Positions 29,223 through 41,640 of a stretch of DNA of 62,000 nucleotides are shown piece after piece. Within the stretch, counting starts at the first letter, position 1. The number at the start of each line of letters is the position of its first letter. The stretch is taken from NCBI GenBank assembly GCA_905221605.1, contig CAJNDS010002855.1, forward strand, positions 1-62,000, read 5' to 3'. A program made the translations under genes and the position numbers. The stretch is from Symbiodinium natans (lineage: Eukaryota; Sar; Dinophyceae; Suessiales; Symbiodiniaceae). The notes below the pieces were generated by a model. That model was not told where the DNA came from and did no database searches. It saw nothing but the letters and a program-made list of their open reading frames with translations.

Positions 29223-30249
29223 GCTGGAACCCAAGTGTTGGGTTGTGGGGTTTGGTGGCTTCTTTCTCAGGCTTGGGGGGCACTTCAGTCCCTAAACCCT
29301 AAGCCGAAGAAATCACACCGAGGACCCTTAGTTCAGAAAGATTCTTGCACCATAGCCAGGATCCAGAAACATAGCTTAACGCATACTCCCAAACTACGCG
29401 GTTTGAAACTACGAGGTTTGGGGTCCGACTGGGTATCCTTTTGCCGCAAGAAAACATTCACTCCCTGATCCCTTTACCATGCCAGGAAAGCTCTTCCCAG
29501 TAACCGGCCGCCGTCTGTCCAATCTCCACCTCGGGGAAAGTCTGGAGGATTCACGCGACAGCAAGTATGCTCGCTGCTACCTTCAGGGTATTTAAGGGGT
29601 TTAAGGTTGTATGGGATCCCGTGAGCCCACATCCCTACACCACACTCTCTATAGACCCCATCCCCACAAGCCCTGCGCAGCAGGTTCTTGGAGATGTTAG
29701 CCTCAAAGCCTCTCAAGCGCCGCATTCCGCCGCCTCACCTTGAACTTAAGGGTTTAGGGTTTAGGGTTTAGGGTTTAGGGTAAACGAAGCCGGAACTCCT
29801 TCAGAGCACTGGAGGTTCGGGGTTTGATTTCTTGGTTGAGGAACTTGGGGTAACTTCCATTGTGGATCAGAAGTCTCGGGAAGATGCGAATTCCCACAGG
29901 CAACGATCACATATCGATTCTAGAGAAACGCAGACCGTAAGCCCTTACACCCTTAAACCACCTGTATGCCTAAACCCTCCTAAACCGTAAATCTTACACC
30001 CTAAACCCCTTAACCGAAAACCCCACATGCTGCCATGGGCCAAGCCGACCACCCGCGACTCAACCCAAAAGCTTCCGAAGCCTTGGAAGTCTTACTTCTA
30101 GGGTTAGGGTTACTTTCAGGGTTTAGGATGTAGGGTTACTTTTAGAGGTTAGAACCTTAGGGGTTTAAGGCAGCTCAGGGCGGGCACACGTCTTGCTGGG
30201 CTGGCGGCATTCAGGACGGCTTGGTACCTGAAGCGACTTTCTCCACCTA

Positions 30250-30359
30250 CCCTAAGGGTCCATGTACCATGTTGTTCTGTACTTGGGCCTTAAAGTCCCT
30301 AAATAGGAGGTACTTTAAGGCCCAAGTATTCCCTGTTTAGGTACATGGACCCTTAGGGT
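30250..30359. mobile_element. Family-A hairpin element, copy 3, perfect ends
   Basis: CCCTAAGGGTCCATGTACC and its exact complement GGTACATGGACCCTTAGGG form perfect 19-bp inverted repeats around 110 bp. It is the best-preserved copy and so the reference for the family. Confidence 0.85.
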
Positions 30360-30488
30360 GAGGGCTTTTGGCCGATTTTTTTTGGGGTTGAGGGTGCAGG
30401 GATTCAGATGCAGGGGTTAGGATGACAAAGAAAACCCTTAAATTACTTTGAGGCTTGATTCCAGTCCCCGGTCTTTCTCCATGGCTTC

Positions 30489-30675
30489 ACCCTAAACCCT
30501 AAACCCTAAACCCTAAACCCTAAACCCTAAACCATAAAGCCGGGGCAACCTGAGAGCTGAGAGGCAGCACACACCACCATCTACGCTCGGGGTTTAGGGT
30601 TTAGGGTTTAGGGTTTAGGGTTTAGGGTTTAGGGATTAGGGTTTAGGGTTTAGGGTTTAGGGTTTAGGGTTTAGG
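30489..30675. repeat. CCCTAAA array and TTTAGGG array around a short island
   Basis: CCCTAAA at 30489-30532, a 55-bp unique island, then TTTAGGG at 30590-30675. This is an example of oppositely oriented arrays flanking a unique island. Confidence 0.9.
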
Positions 30676-30863
30676 CTATATGAATCACCTGGGCAAGCTG
30701 CTACAAGAAGGGCATCCTGTTAGGATGGACTGTGCTGAGAAGTGATCCGAGCCCCGGATACAAGTTAGTAAGGACCTTTTTGCATACTCACTCTAAGGCG
30801 GCATCCTATGAAAAGAGATCGCAAAAAGGGGACCGTAGTTTAGAGAACTACCCATGTAGGTCT

Positions 30864-31341
30864 TCAAGCTGAAGCTACGAGCACCAGCAACAGAAGTACA
30901 CTTTGATGCCGGTCCAGCAGTTCGACCCCGATCCAGCCCACTAGCCCGCAAGGGCTTGCAAACGCTGCAACAACGATGTCTAGCCAGGCCTGAGAACCCC
31001 GAAACTTCAAACACAGATGTTGCAAACCAACCACAGGCCCAAGAAGGATCAATATCCTGCAAATGTGCACTTGTAACCTTTACAAACCCTAAATACCCTA
31101 CTTCAAAAGGCCCCCCAACGTCGCAGCAAGGCTAGGCCAACTAGGCATTGGGAGTCGGGCTGGTAGTTCGACGCCAAGCCCTCCCGCGGGTGGAAGACGA
31201 TGGTGTACTCGCTCCTGGCACTCCCCAGATCGGGTTCTCCCACTTTAATGAGGGCCTTTGGGGTTTCGGGTGCATCTAGATGCAAAAGGGTCGTTTTCGA
31301 AACTTTGTTGAGGGTCCCTATGAGTCGGAGATATTCTGAAA
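30864..31341 (-). CDS. Gene model of two exons
   Basis: Exon 31103-31341 follows the acceptor TTCCATTTCAG. It reads about 79 codons, including LNKVSKTTLLHLDAPETPK, GSARSEYTIVFHPREGLA and NYQPDSQCLVGLALLRRW, and ends at TGA unless spliced earlier. Exon about 30864-31057 follows the acceptor ACATTTGCAG and is open in two frames, one hydrophobic (GPVVGLQHLCL) and one cysteine-rich. The first exon has one of the most protein-like translations in the window. How the two join is not settled. No family was recognised. Confidence 0.45.
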
Positions 31342-31714
31342 TGGAATCCAAGCAAGCTTGTGTGCAATGATTCTGCAGGTTTAGCCACCAACGCCACCTG
31401 CAGACTCAACGGTGCAATTTGCTCAGTCTTGGTGGCAAAGCTTCCAATCTTGCTACGAAAATTGGAACCGGACAGTTCACGGTTGCGGCCTGGGCTTTCG
31501 GGGCCTCTGGGACAACCAATCTTCTAGAGCGTTAAGCAAGAAAAGCCCACAGGCAAAATTAGCCACGAAGATACAAAAAACACTTATCTGCGAAATTGAC
31601 TCAATTGACAACGTCGTACATGGAACCTCCCTCAGGATTGGTGTTTGTGGAGGCGGTGCCCGTCAGTCGCAATTCAGAACGTAGTCGTTGGCCAGCTTGA
31701 GTGAGCGACACGGC

Positions 31715-32560
31715 TCATGACCCGACATTGACGTGAAAGACCACAGCATGATGCGGACTTCTCCTGTTGCGAGGTGCAGCTTGTTTGTTTATCGAAGACT
31801 GTCTGTTGCACGTACGGTCGACTGCGAACAGTGCACCTGCAGGAAATGGGCCAATCATGGACGGAGACTGCCATGAGTTCGTAACTACCAAACTCAACGT
31901 CTGCACATCAACGGCAATATTAAAATGAGCGGCCAGTTTGTGGAACAACTCCTTGTGCTCAAGCAGGCCTGCTTCCAGTACGTGTAGATCACAAGCTGTA
32001 TGCTGCGAGTTCAGATCACGAAGTCTGTGTCTGTTCCCATTGACAATGTGCAGAAGCTTTGCTGCATGACACTTCTTTAAAGGGCACTCAAGATGTCGGA
32101 AGTGAGGCTTCTGGGGCTTGATACCATCATCACCATGCCTTAGCGCAACTGCACGATCCTTGTCAGCACCTGTCACCGTCGTGCCCGGGATCCCGGCTTG
32201 TGAAGGCGTACCCCGATCGTGAAGACAAATGTGCTCTTGCGTCCTGGCTTTTGAGTTTTTCATGGATCTGCAACAGGGCGAGCGTTCCTTGAGCTGCACT
32301 GGCAGCCCCAATGCACTCAACACTGCTGGGCCCGCGCTTTGGGCAGAATGTCCGATTGCCAGCGCCAAAACCCTGCAGTGCACGAGCTGCTCCTCTACGC
32401 CAGCATAGTGGCATCTCACACACGAAAGCCCAGCAATCCTCCCGACACCATGATGCCGGGCAAGGATGAAAGGGTGATTCTCACACCAAGACGCCGAGCA
32501 CAGAATCCATGCGCTCCTACTGCCCTGCAGAAGCGCATCCTCCGAAATCCTCCACCGCAA
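31715..32560 (-). CDS. Long ORF (281 codons), unknown protein
   Basis: The longest open frame outside the retrotransposon, in a stretch (30.7-32.6 kb) free of heptamer arrays. It contains Cys/His clusters (GLSCVRCHYAGVEEQLVHC; HFRHLECPLKKCHAAKLLH) that could bind a metal, and a leucine/histidine-rich stretch (DLHVLEAGLLEHKELFHKLA). No known family was recognised. The start at 32560 is the first available and may not be used, since the frame could be an exon. The plus strand is only partly open. An ORF this long is unlikely by chance at this base composition. Confidence 0.45.
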   Translation of the reverse strand: MRWRISEDALLQGSRSAWILCSASWCENHPFILARHHGVGRIAGLSCVRCHYAGVEEQLVHCRVLALAIGHSAQSAGPAVLSALGLPVQLKERSPCCRSMKNSKARTQEHICLHDRGTPSQAGIPGTTVTGADKDRAVALRHGDDGIKPQKPHFRHLECPLKKCHAAKLLHIVNGNRHRLRDLNSQHTACDLHVLEAGLLEHKELFHKLAAHFNIAVDVQTLSLVVTNSWQSPSMIGPFPAGALFAVDRTCNRQSSINKQAAPRNRRSPHHAVVFHVNVGS

Positions 32561-32631
32561 GGCCCGAAAAGCAGCTTAGCCCTACAACCCTAAACCCTAA
32601 ACCCTAAGCCCTAAACCCTAAACCCTAAACC

Positions 32632-32812
32632 CTAAAGAATATCCTCATCAACCCGAAGTCCCTGAGACCCAGAGCCAGGCATTGATGCTAGGGCTTCAGC
32701 CACTGGGCATTTTCTCCAGACAAAAGGCAGGGTTCTGTGATTCAGCAAGAGGGAAGCTCGAAAGGAAGTCCACATGACATAGCTGTTCAGGATTTCATAA
32801 ACCCAAGACTCC
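32632..32812 (-). CDS. Candidate terminal exon stopped by a heptamer
   Basis: After a TTTAG acceptor the minus strand reads about 59 codons, including SWVYEILNSYVMWTSF and CPVAEALASMPGSGSQG. Its stop codon TAG is supplied by the first TTTAGGG unit of the next array. No family was recognised. Confidence 0.35.
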
Positions 32813-34084
32813 CTAAACACCATTCTTAAAACCCAAATCCCCAACCCTAAACCCCCAAACCCTAAACCCCACACCCTAAACCCCAAACCCTAAACCCTAA
32901 ACCCCACACCCTACACCCCAAACCCCAAACCCTAAACCCCAAACCCTAAACCCTCAACCCTAAGCCCCAAACCCCAAACCCCCTCAACAAAAACGGCGCC
33001 AGCTGGGCTCTTGGTGGCGGAAGAAGCAGCCCTTGGGCACTGGGAAGCCCCTGGGGTGGTCAGACCACAGCTCGAGGAACCTGGGAAGCACCCAAAACGG
33101 AGGGTTTCGGGTTTAGGGTTTAGGGTTTGGGGTTTAGGGTTTAGGGTCCAGGGCGGAATCATAGGGGTTGGGGCTTTCGCTCTTGGGTTTAGGGGTTTAG
33201 GGCCTAGGGTGTAGGGAATAAATTTGGGCGAATTGGAAAGAATTGGGGGTTCAGGGTTTAGGGCCCGGGGTTCCAGGATATTCTGGTTTAGGGCTTGGGG
33301 TTTTGAAGGATTGGGGGACCCATGATTGAGATCAACCTCCCCAGATGTGAAATTCACAAGGGTTGGAGGATCGGTTGTGGCTTCTACGTTTGGCTTATAG
33401 TTTTGGGGGTTATGTACTAGGGTTGTGGGCTTAGAAGGCTTGGGGAGTTTTAGGCTTTAGGGCTTCCGGTTTGGCCTTCTAAGCTGGGGGCGGCGAGGGG
33501 GGGATGACAAGAACTCGGGCTTGTAGGCTTGGGGTATTGTAGGGCTTTGAGGCTTGCGTGGCTTATACCAAGAGACCCAATCGCCCTTGGTCGCGGAGGA
33601 ACTACTATGACGTGAGGAATGTTCTGTTGGGGCGAGGTGTTGGAGATCAGAATCAGCGCCGATGAGATACCAAAAGCCCGTGAAACCTTAACTCAGATAG
33701 CCTTACCGCTGTACTTCTGTTGTGCAGCTAGTAGACTCGTAGACTCGAACATACCCCGTGTCTGTAGATTCGGCCACATACGTTAAGCTGAATCCGTCAT
33801 TTTTGGGGCTGTTGAGGTTCGGCTGCGGCTTTGCTGCATTGTAGCCTTCCCATCTTCCGCTTGCACCCCTGAACCCCGAACCACAATTGAGGAACATGAC
33901 AAGTGTATTTCAGGAGCCCCAAAAACAGAACAGGATCCCTGCATATTCCCCGTACGCCCACAGGGGTGGTGAAGGTTTTGAAGGTTCGTTCACATGTTGT
34001 CAGTTCAAAGGCCTTGGGCTTGTAGGCTTTGAAGCTACTGGAGCCGGCCCGAGAGCCGGGCAGCATCCCACAGCCGACCTGGCA

Positions 34085-34210
34085 CAAGCAGGGTTTAGGG
34101 TTTAGGGGTTTAGGGGTTTAGGGGTTTAGGGGTTTAGGGGTTTAGGGGTTTAGGGGTTTTGGGGGGTTTTGGGGTTTAGGGTTTAGGGTTTAGGGTTTAG
34201 GGTTTAGGGT
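34085..34210. repeat. TTTAGGGG octamer array passing into TTTAGGG
   Basis: About nine GGGGTTTA octamers followed by about six TTTAGGG heptamers. Confidence 0.9.
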
Positions 34211-35042
34211 TTCGGGTCCTAGGTCGCCGAAGAACGGACCTGGGAGTGTGACAGCGGGTTCTCACGCCAAAGGCTGTGCAAAGACCGCAAGCCCCCCAAG
34301 CAACTCAGAGTCACAAAAACACACCCGGCCCCTCCTGGCAACCTCAAGCTTGGGCAGGTGTAAGGGGAGTTGGGTATTGGGTTTAGGGTCTAGGGTTTAG
34401 GGCTATCAAGTTTTGGGTTTTGGGTCTAGGGTTTAGGGCTATCAAGTTTTGGGTTTAGGGTCTAGGGTTTAGGGCTATCAACCCCCTGACACTCAGCTCT
34501 TGAGCACCTGATCCTCTTCGCCCAGGACGTTGCGGTCAAGGTCGTCGACTGGGGCTTTGTTTGTTGAGGTGAAGCCCGAAACCCCAAACCCAAAACCCTA
34601 AACCCTAAACCTTAAATCCTAAACCTAGACCCAAGAGTACGTGAGGGAACGTTGTGGAATCGTGTCTGTGGCTTGCGTCTATGATTATGATGTCTTGAAG
34701 AACCCATATAAGCCCGACACCCTAAACCCTGTAGAAGCCCTGGACCCGAAAACCTGAACTCTAAGCCCTACGCTAAACCCAAAGCCCTGAACCCCCTGAA
34801 CCCTGAACCCTAAACCGCCTGAAACCTAACCCACAAATCTGAACCCTGAACCCTGAGCTGTATTAAGGGCGTCTGGGGCGGAAGACTCACAAGCCCCTAG
34901 GGTCTTGATGGGATGACTTGGAAATCAGAGACAGCGAAAGAAAGAATAATTGAGAGTCAAGTCAGGCGGCCCTGATATGGGACCCATAATAAATGGAATC
35001 GGACTCTTAGGTTTCCGGTTTAGGGTTTCTAGTGCAATTAGA

Positions 35043-35096
35043 TAGGGACCATAAGGGAATACTATCAGTACTTATTCCGAACCCTTTAGTACCCTA
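35043..35096. repeat. Family-D short interspersed element, copy 3
   Basis: GGGACCATAAGGGAATACTA then CTTATTCCGAACCC, matching 4603 and 8968. Confidence 0.55.
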
Positions 35097-35127
35097 ACCC
35101 CTCGAAGCCCATTGAAACCCCACGAAC

Positions 35128-35325
35128 CTCCCTGAATTTCGGCCGCAATGTAGCGGCAGAAGGGCTAAGGTCTTCTTGGGGCGGGGAAGGGCCGCTCAAG
35201 TAGAACTGGGTCGTGGGCTCAGCATTGTGGCGTTCGTATCGGCCGCCCGCCAGCCTGACGATGATGTATAGGGCCACCACTACCACGGCATAAGGCATAT
35301 GAGGATGTCTTTGGTTCCATCCCAC
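35128..35325 (-). CDS. Candidate exon with a membrane segment
   Basis: The minus strand is open for about 65 codons. It includes HMPYAVVVVALYIIVRLAGG, a good single-pass membrane helix with a following basic residue cluster, then a proline-rich hydrophilic stretch. A donor CAGGGAG|GTTCGT in phase 0 marks a likely right border. No family was recognised. Confidence 0.4.
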
Positions 35326-35761
35326 GGAGGTTTAGGGTTTAGGGTTTAGGGTTTAGGGTTTAGGGTTCAGGGTTTAGAGTGTAAGGTGATCTACATGATG
35401 GGACCAGTTGTGTACACCCCAGACTCTACAAGAACTGTTCTGCACAAGGGAGAACACAAAAAGGATCCACAATACAGGTCAACCCGTCATCGCAACAAAC
35501 GCCTGAAAGCCTGAATCTGAACTCGATCCGGTTCTGGGTGCTTAGCCTTGGACTTTCTGACTTATAGGATTCTGGGTCGTAAGGTGTTGGGGCTTTGGGG
35601 ACGTAGGGCGCATGGACAGAAGCGAGCTGTCGGTTCTATAGGGTGCCGTAAACCGTAAACCCTGACCTCTAAACCCGAAACCCTAATGCCTAATAACCCT
35701 TGCGGTAGATAATGTAAACACCTGTACGGCAAACCTTTTAAATCCCCGCCCACCACTACTA

Positions 35762-35900
35762 ACACCCTGCACCCTAAACTCTACACCCTAAACCCTACAC
35801 CCTACACCTTAAACCCTAAACCCTACACCCTACACCCTAAACCCTAAACCCTACACCCTAAACCCTAAACCCTAAACCCTGAACCCTGAACCCTAAACCC
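35762..35900. repeat. CCCTACA/CCCTAAA mixed array
   Basis: Alternating runs of the CCCTACA variant and the standard unit. Confidence 0.9.
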
Positions 35901-36019
35901 TGATCAACAAATGGGGCTCCCACGTATCTGCGGGTCGAGCAGGTTGAATCTCAGCATCATTGAGTTCTCGGCTGCCTGATAGCGGACCTGCGCTGGCCCC
36001 AGTAACTTCTCGACGGACT

Positions 36020-36156
36020 AGGGTTTAGGGTTTAGGGTTTAGGGTTTAGGGTTTGGGGTTTAGGGTTTAGGGTTTAGGGTTTGGGGTTTGGGGTTTGGGG
36101 TTTGGGGTTTGGGGTTTGGGGTTTGGGGTTTGGGGTTTGGGGTTTGGGGTTTGGGT
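36020..36156. repeat. TTTAGGG array passing into a pure TTTGGGG array
   Basis: The right half is about 11 uninterrupted TTTGGGG heptamers, another homogenised variant. Confidence 0.95.
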
Positions 36157-38417
36157 TTGGGGATCCTGTTCAACTTGAAGACTCTTCAACCTTCAACCTC
36201 CCAACCCGGCTAATCCTCCTTGCCGAGCTTTCCCTAAGCCTCCTGTGTGTTCGTGCCCGCGCCACGAGCCCCTTACTCCACAACCCCCCCCCCCCCCCAA
36301 AACCCTAAACCCTAATCCCCAAACCCTAAAACCCTAAACCCTGCCACCCCCCCCCCCCCCCCCCCCCGCCTAAACAGACAAGCCAAACCTGAGGAAATGT
36401 ACAGCAGGCTGGCTTTGGTCCTGACTGCAAACAAATCGTAGATATTCGGGTAGCTTCGGTTCCCAATTAAGGGTCAGCAATTAGGGTTTAGGGTTTCAAC
36501 CCTAAACCCTAAACCTTAGACCCTAATCCCTAGGCCGGCCGCGGAGGCCAGGGACGTCTGAAATGCCACGACCATCGGCCTCAAAGGGTCTCTTGGGGAA
36601 TGACTTGGGTGGGGTTTAAGGTTTTGGGGTTAGGGTTTAGGGTTTTTAGGGTGTTTAGGGTTTTTGGGGTTTTTAGGGTTTTAGGGTTTTTTCGGGCTTT
36701 GAGGGGATGTTTGCCGGATTGCTTGCCCACGAAAGATCACAGACAAGGGGGTTGCATTGCGGGACCTCTTGGGGTCTCCCTTGTTTTATATGCTTAGCGT
36801 ACCAAAGATGGCTCACAAACCGGATCCGCCCACCAACATCCTTTGGTTTATAAATGAAAGGAGTTAGGGGCTTGTAAAGAACTTGCGGTATGGGCAACTA
36901 TGAAAGGTACAGGGATTGATGCATTTCGTAGAGGGGTTCATGAACGGGTTTTACGGTTTGAGTGTCTACGAACTCAAATCTATAAGCCACAAACCCGATA
37001 TAAACTCTGTAAACACTGAAAAAGACCCTATAAAGCCTTAGAACCCCTGAACAAAAACTTCAGATTCGCAGTGCACGCGGGGCCCCTGCGTGGCAATGTC
37101 GGTGGCGGCAACCACCAGGTCTTGGCTGCGACTCTACCCCTATTCAAGCTTAAACCAACAACTAAAAACCGTATAAACACGATAATAAAGACGCACACGC
37201 AACAAACACCCGAAACCCTGAATAACTACGCTAAATCCTGGGAGGACCTTAAGCCACATAAATACCCTAAAACGCCCTTTAAGCCTCAATAAACGCTACA
37301 GTACAGTTGAAGGCACAAAGGGCCCAAAGGCTAGGTTGTCAGAGATATCGGGAGCAAGGATGCCTACCCTCTAGTCTCTAGGGATGGGATCCCTCCCCAA
37401 TGCCAGAGAAGGGTTAGGGTTTAGATAGGGCCTGGGTTTGGGGCTTAAGGTTTAGGGTTTGGGGTTTAGAGTTTAGGGCTTAGGGTTTATGGTTTTGGGC
37501 TTATAAGGGTTTGAGGCTTAGCAGTTGGTGGACGGATAGATTTCAACAATGACCTAAGCCCCTGAAAATGAGCACTGGGGCACCGGGAGTGCTAGCAAGG
37601 TGTGCTCGGTTCAAATGTCGGGGCGTCAGAGGGTTCAGGTCTTTCAGTCTTTCGGTTTGGGGTTCCACGACTCCGTAAGAGTCTAGAACCCTAAACCCTA
37701 TAAGTCCTAAACCCTCACATTGGGACCTAAACCCTCAACCCTCAACCCTAAACCCTCAACCTTATTGCATGGGGTCGGTTTCTGAGCCCCGGGACTGGCC
37801 GTGGAGTATGCCAGGTACGGCGCCTCCTCAATGTCCAGCACCTTAGAAGCTCTAAACCCTAAACCTTAAAGCCCCTGAACCCTGTACCCTGAACCCTACC
37901 CTGAACCCTGAACCCCTGCGCCCCAAACACATGGGCCCCTGAACTCCCAACATTTCGTGAATCCGGATCCGGAGGAAACTTCCAATTCAGGGTAAGAGTG
38001 TTTTTTGTTTTGGTTCTGTACGCTTTTTGCTCAGCACGCCTTTCTGTTACTCACGCGGCTGGCTGAGAAAAAAAATCGGGGGCGGCCGGGGCGCGTGCTT
38101 TATTTTTTACGGTTTAGCATGCTTCGGCTGCATGGTAAGGGTTGAGGGTTCAACGTCGGCATTCCGATTCTGGATTTAAGCATCCGAACTTTTAGGGGTT
38201 TAGAGGCTGTAGGTTCCAGGGGTTTAGAGGTTTCGGGGATTAGGACCCGACCCTAAAAGCCAAACCTTGTTTAGGCGGGGCTTATCACCCAACTCTAAAC
38301 CACCTGAACCCTGAACCCATAAACCCTAAAGAAGGTTCAGGGGATTAGGACCCGAAACCCTCATCCCCAAATGCTAAACCCTGTTTAGTTTAGGGCAGAT
38401 GCGCCAGACATATGTAT

Positions 38418-38536
38418 TTGGAGGTTCATGGTACTTATTAACCAAGTGTATCTAAGCCCCTTAAGTGCCCTAATATGGTTATAATTGGGTTACAAGTACA
38501 GTCCTTATTAGGTTAGTGAGTACCATGAACCTCCAA
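38418..38536. mobile_element. Family-B hairpin element, copy 2
   Basis: The ends TTGGAGGTTCATGGTACTTA and TGAGTACCATGAACCTCCAA are inverted. Interior arms (GTTATAATTGGGTTACAAGT) continue the hairpin, giving about 119 bp. Confidence 0.75.
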
Positions 38537-38668
38537 GTTTAGGTTTCTAGGGGCATTTCAGGTGCGCTGCGAAGCCTGTCAGTGTTACGAGTTCACCCGG
38601 AAAGACGCTCCCAGAGCCCAACTTTTCAAAAGCCAGGTTCATAACGAGGTTGAGTGTGTGCGGGCTTC

Positions 38669-38740
38669 CCTAAACCCTAAACCCTAAACCCTAAACCCTA
38701 AACCCTAAACCCTAAACCCTAAACCCTAAACCCTAAACCG
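38669..38740. repeat. CCCTAAA array, about 10 units
   Basis: A pure array immediately left of the gene model at 38902-39349. Confidence 0.95.
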
Positions 38741-38901
38741 CTTTTTTGCGCAGGATCGTGTAGTCTATAGTGCTAAGGATGGGGCCTTTGAGCCTGAATG
38801 TCCCGACAGCATGGGCCGTAGGGGGGTTTACAAAAGTAGGGGACCCCCCAAATAGTAGGATATAATAAGGACCCCAATAAGGTGCCCCTAATATCGTAAA
38901 C

Positions 38902-39349
38902 CCTCAAATATGTTGCTGCAGTTGTGCCAGTGGTGTGTCGCACCTTTTTGAGCAATGCTGGGGCTCTGCCGGGAAAGCCTGCGCGTCCTGGACGGATTTT
39001 GCGCAGCACGCAGGCCCTGCCAGCAACGACTTGATTCGTGCCCCAACCCTGCAACTGGTGATGGAGGTTTAAGAAAGCTTCGTCTCCGACATAGGCGTAT
39101 ATGACCTTCCTACGTAATCTACAAATTTTCATGCAGATTCGGTAGAATGTGTGAAGTAGGATTCTGGGACACTGGTGGCTACACGGCTATTGCGCTGTAG
39201 GTTGCAGAAAACTTGGGATCGAGCAGCTTCTCTGCTCTGAGGTCGCGCTCCAGCGTGGAGGCTTCCCCCTCGCTCAGATCTCGGTAGGGAAGCCGGGAAG
39301 GGCCCACGGGGAGGACCATCTGCATGACGGCTTTCTGAACGTTCCTCAG
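38902..39349 (-). CDS. Two-exon gene model
   Basis: Exon 39185-39349 (55 codons) follows CTCAACCAAG. It reads LRNVQKAVMQMVLPVGPSRL and DLSEGEASTLERDLRAEKLL and ends at ATAGCC|GTGTAG. Exon 38902-39105 (68 codons) begins VIYAYVGDEAFLNLHHQLQG and ends TTGAGG|GTTTAC. Both junctions are phase 0 and the intron is about 79 nt. Together they give 123 uninterrupted codons with a mixed, soluble-protein composition. The next intron begins with the degenerate GGGGTCCTTATTA repeat. No family was recognised. Neither end of the gene is known. Confidence 0.45.
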
Positions 39350-40587
39350 CTTGGTTGAGGGTTTCAGAGGGGGGTCTTCGAAGGGTTTTTAGGGTAGACA
39401 GGGCCCATAGGGTTTATGGGTGTTTCGGGTTTATTAGGGCTTAGAGGGTTTACAGGGTCGAGGACCGATAAGCCTTCATTTAGGGGTTTATGATTTATAA
39501 GGTTCAAGTCTCCCTGCCCAAGCTGGATTTGCGGCCTCTGGCCCAAGGACTCGTCGGTTTGGGCTTTTGGGGTTGTGACTTGAAGGGTTAGGGCTCTTCG
39601 TCAAGCACGCCTTCCAGCACAAGAGCTTGAGTTCCTCGAAAACTGCATGCCGATAGGACATGCGGGAGTAAGCGTGGTTGTGTACAGAGGCAATGGAGGA
39701 GATGTACCCTCACATCTACCTTCAAATCCTTACACTCCCCCCACCTGAACACCCTGCCCTGAGCCGAAACAACCTTAATCAGTCTTAGTCATCCCTAAAT
39801 AGCCCCATTATGGGGGGGGGGAGCGTAGGGGGTGGGGGGGGGATAGAGGGGGGAAGTAGGACAAGTAGGAGGACCCAGGAATGTTGGGCACTCAGGCAAG
39901 CCGGCTCTAAAACGCATCACAAGGCACGCGGAGCCCTCGAAGGCGGAGAAGGTGCTGCAGAGTTTCGCTACGGCCTCCCAGACACTTGTTCATTGTTGAG
40001 ATAATATTAAAAGTTTAAATTTATACTCCTTATTGGGTTTAAGTACCCTTAAAAATGTAAAATGTTACCCAACTATGACAAAGGACATGGAGTTATGGTG
40101 TTGAGAGCGCTACCTGTAGCTCGTGCTGCCGACTGTTTCGTAGCAGCAACGCCCTCATCGACTAGGTAAGTAGCTCTCTCAAGAGACGCGTGCGCACAGA
40201 TGTGCTGGAACCCTCCCTGAGACCTCCAGACCCTTCCTGGGACCCTGCCTGGGACCCCTACCCTTCCCTGGACCCCCCCTCCCCTTTCTTTTAAAAGGCC
40301 CGCTTTCCTCCTTTCCTGTGGGATCGGCCCGGCTGCCGAGGCGGCGCGCGCAAGCGTTTGCAATTAAAAGCCCTAAGAAACCCAAACATCCAAAAAACCC
40401 TACACGCCCGGTTAAATGCCCTACAAACCCAAAACTCTACAAACCCTACACCCTAAACCTAAACCCTAAACCCTAAACCCTAAACCCTAAACCCCAAGCT
40501 GCACCTGCTGGGGACCCTGGGCTTCCCAGAGCTTCCCGAGCTTCGTGAGCCGGAACACTTCCTCTGGCGAAATTTCTAATCTTTTGG

Positions 40588-40592
40588 GGGGG

Positions 40593-40627
<35 letters not shown>
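40588..40627. repeat. G homopolymer tract with one interruption
   Basis: About 40 bp of G with a single A, followed by TTTGGGG/TTTAGGG variants to about 40750. Confidence 0.95.
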
Positions 40628-41490
40628 GGGTTAGGGTTTGGGGTTTAGGGTATGGGGTTTAGGACTTGGGGTTTAGGGTCTAAGGTTTGGGGTTTGGGGT
40701 TTGTAGGGTTTGGGGTTTGTAGGGTTTGGGGTTTAGGGTTTGGGGTTAGGGGTTATATAGGGGTGGACGGGAGAGGGGGGGGGGGGGGTTGGCGCGGGGT
40801 TGAGGTTTTTCTAGCATTCTAGGGTTCAGGCTTTGTGGCTCCCTAAAGACTAAACCCTGCCCAACTTCGGCAAGTTTCTCGAAGCCAGGGCGAGAACTGC
40901 ACGGTCGAACTGATTGGAGCGTCCTGCGTTGCACACAGGGTTCGAGAAATAAGGGGTCTCCATTTTTCTCAGCTGACACCCAGTTAAACCTTGAAAGCCT
41001 CAACCTCATGAACCCGAAACACTCTAAGTCCTATCATATAAACCCTCAACCCTAAAACACCACCCAACCTGAAAAAACACCCTAAACGCTCTAAAAGCTA
41101 TTTTCAAAAACCATATAACTAAACCCCCGGGGGAAACCCCTCTCTTGGGCCCCCTCGGTCCGCTCCCAAGGCGGCTGCGGCCAAGTACTGCTCGTCCCGG
41201 CCGTAGAGCATGTTATAGGCTCCGCCGCCTCTGCGAGGGTTGAGGGTTGTAGGCTGTCGCGGGTGTAGGGCTTAGGGCTTCGGGATGCCAGGGGGCTTAG
41301 GGTGTAGGCTATGGAGTGGCATCCGTCATCAACATAGCCGGGTGCTTAGCACGTTCACCTAAGATCTTGCATCCCATTACACCCTAGACAGAACCTTCTT
41401 GCAGGGCCGGCGGGTTGAGTGGGGTTGAAGGGCTTCGGGGGTGTCCATGGTTCAGGGTCCCGAGCTTCTTAGGCTTTTAATGGCCCGAAG

Positions 41491-41640
41491 CCCTAAACCC
41501 TAAACCCCTAAACCCCTAAACCCCTAAACCCCTAAACCCCTAAACCCCTAAACCCCTAAACCCCTAAACCCCTAAACCCCTAAACCCTAACCCTAAATCC
41601 TAAACCCTAAACCCTAAACCCTAACACTAAACCCAAACCC
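41491..41640. repeat. CCCCTAAA octamer array
   Basis: About 11 pure CCCCTAAA octamers, then standard CCCTAAA units. It is the complement-type counterpart of the octamer at 34085. Confidence 0.95.
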
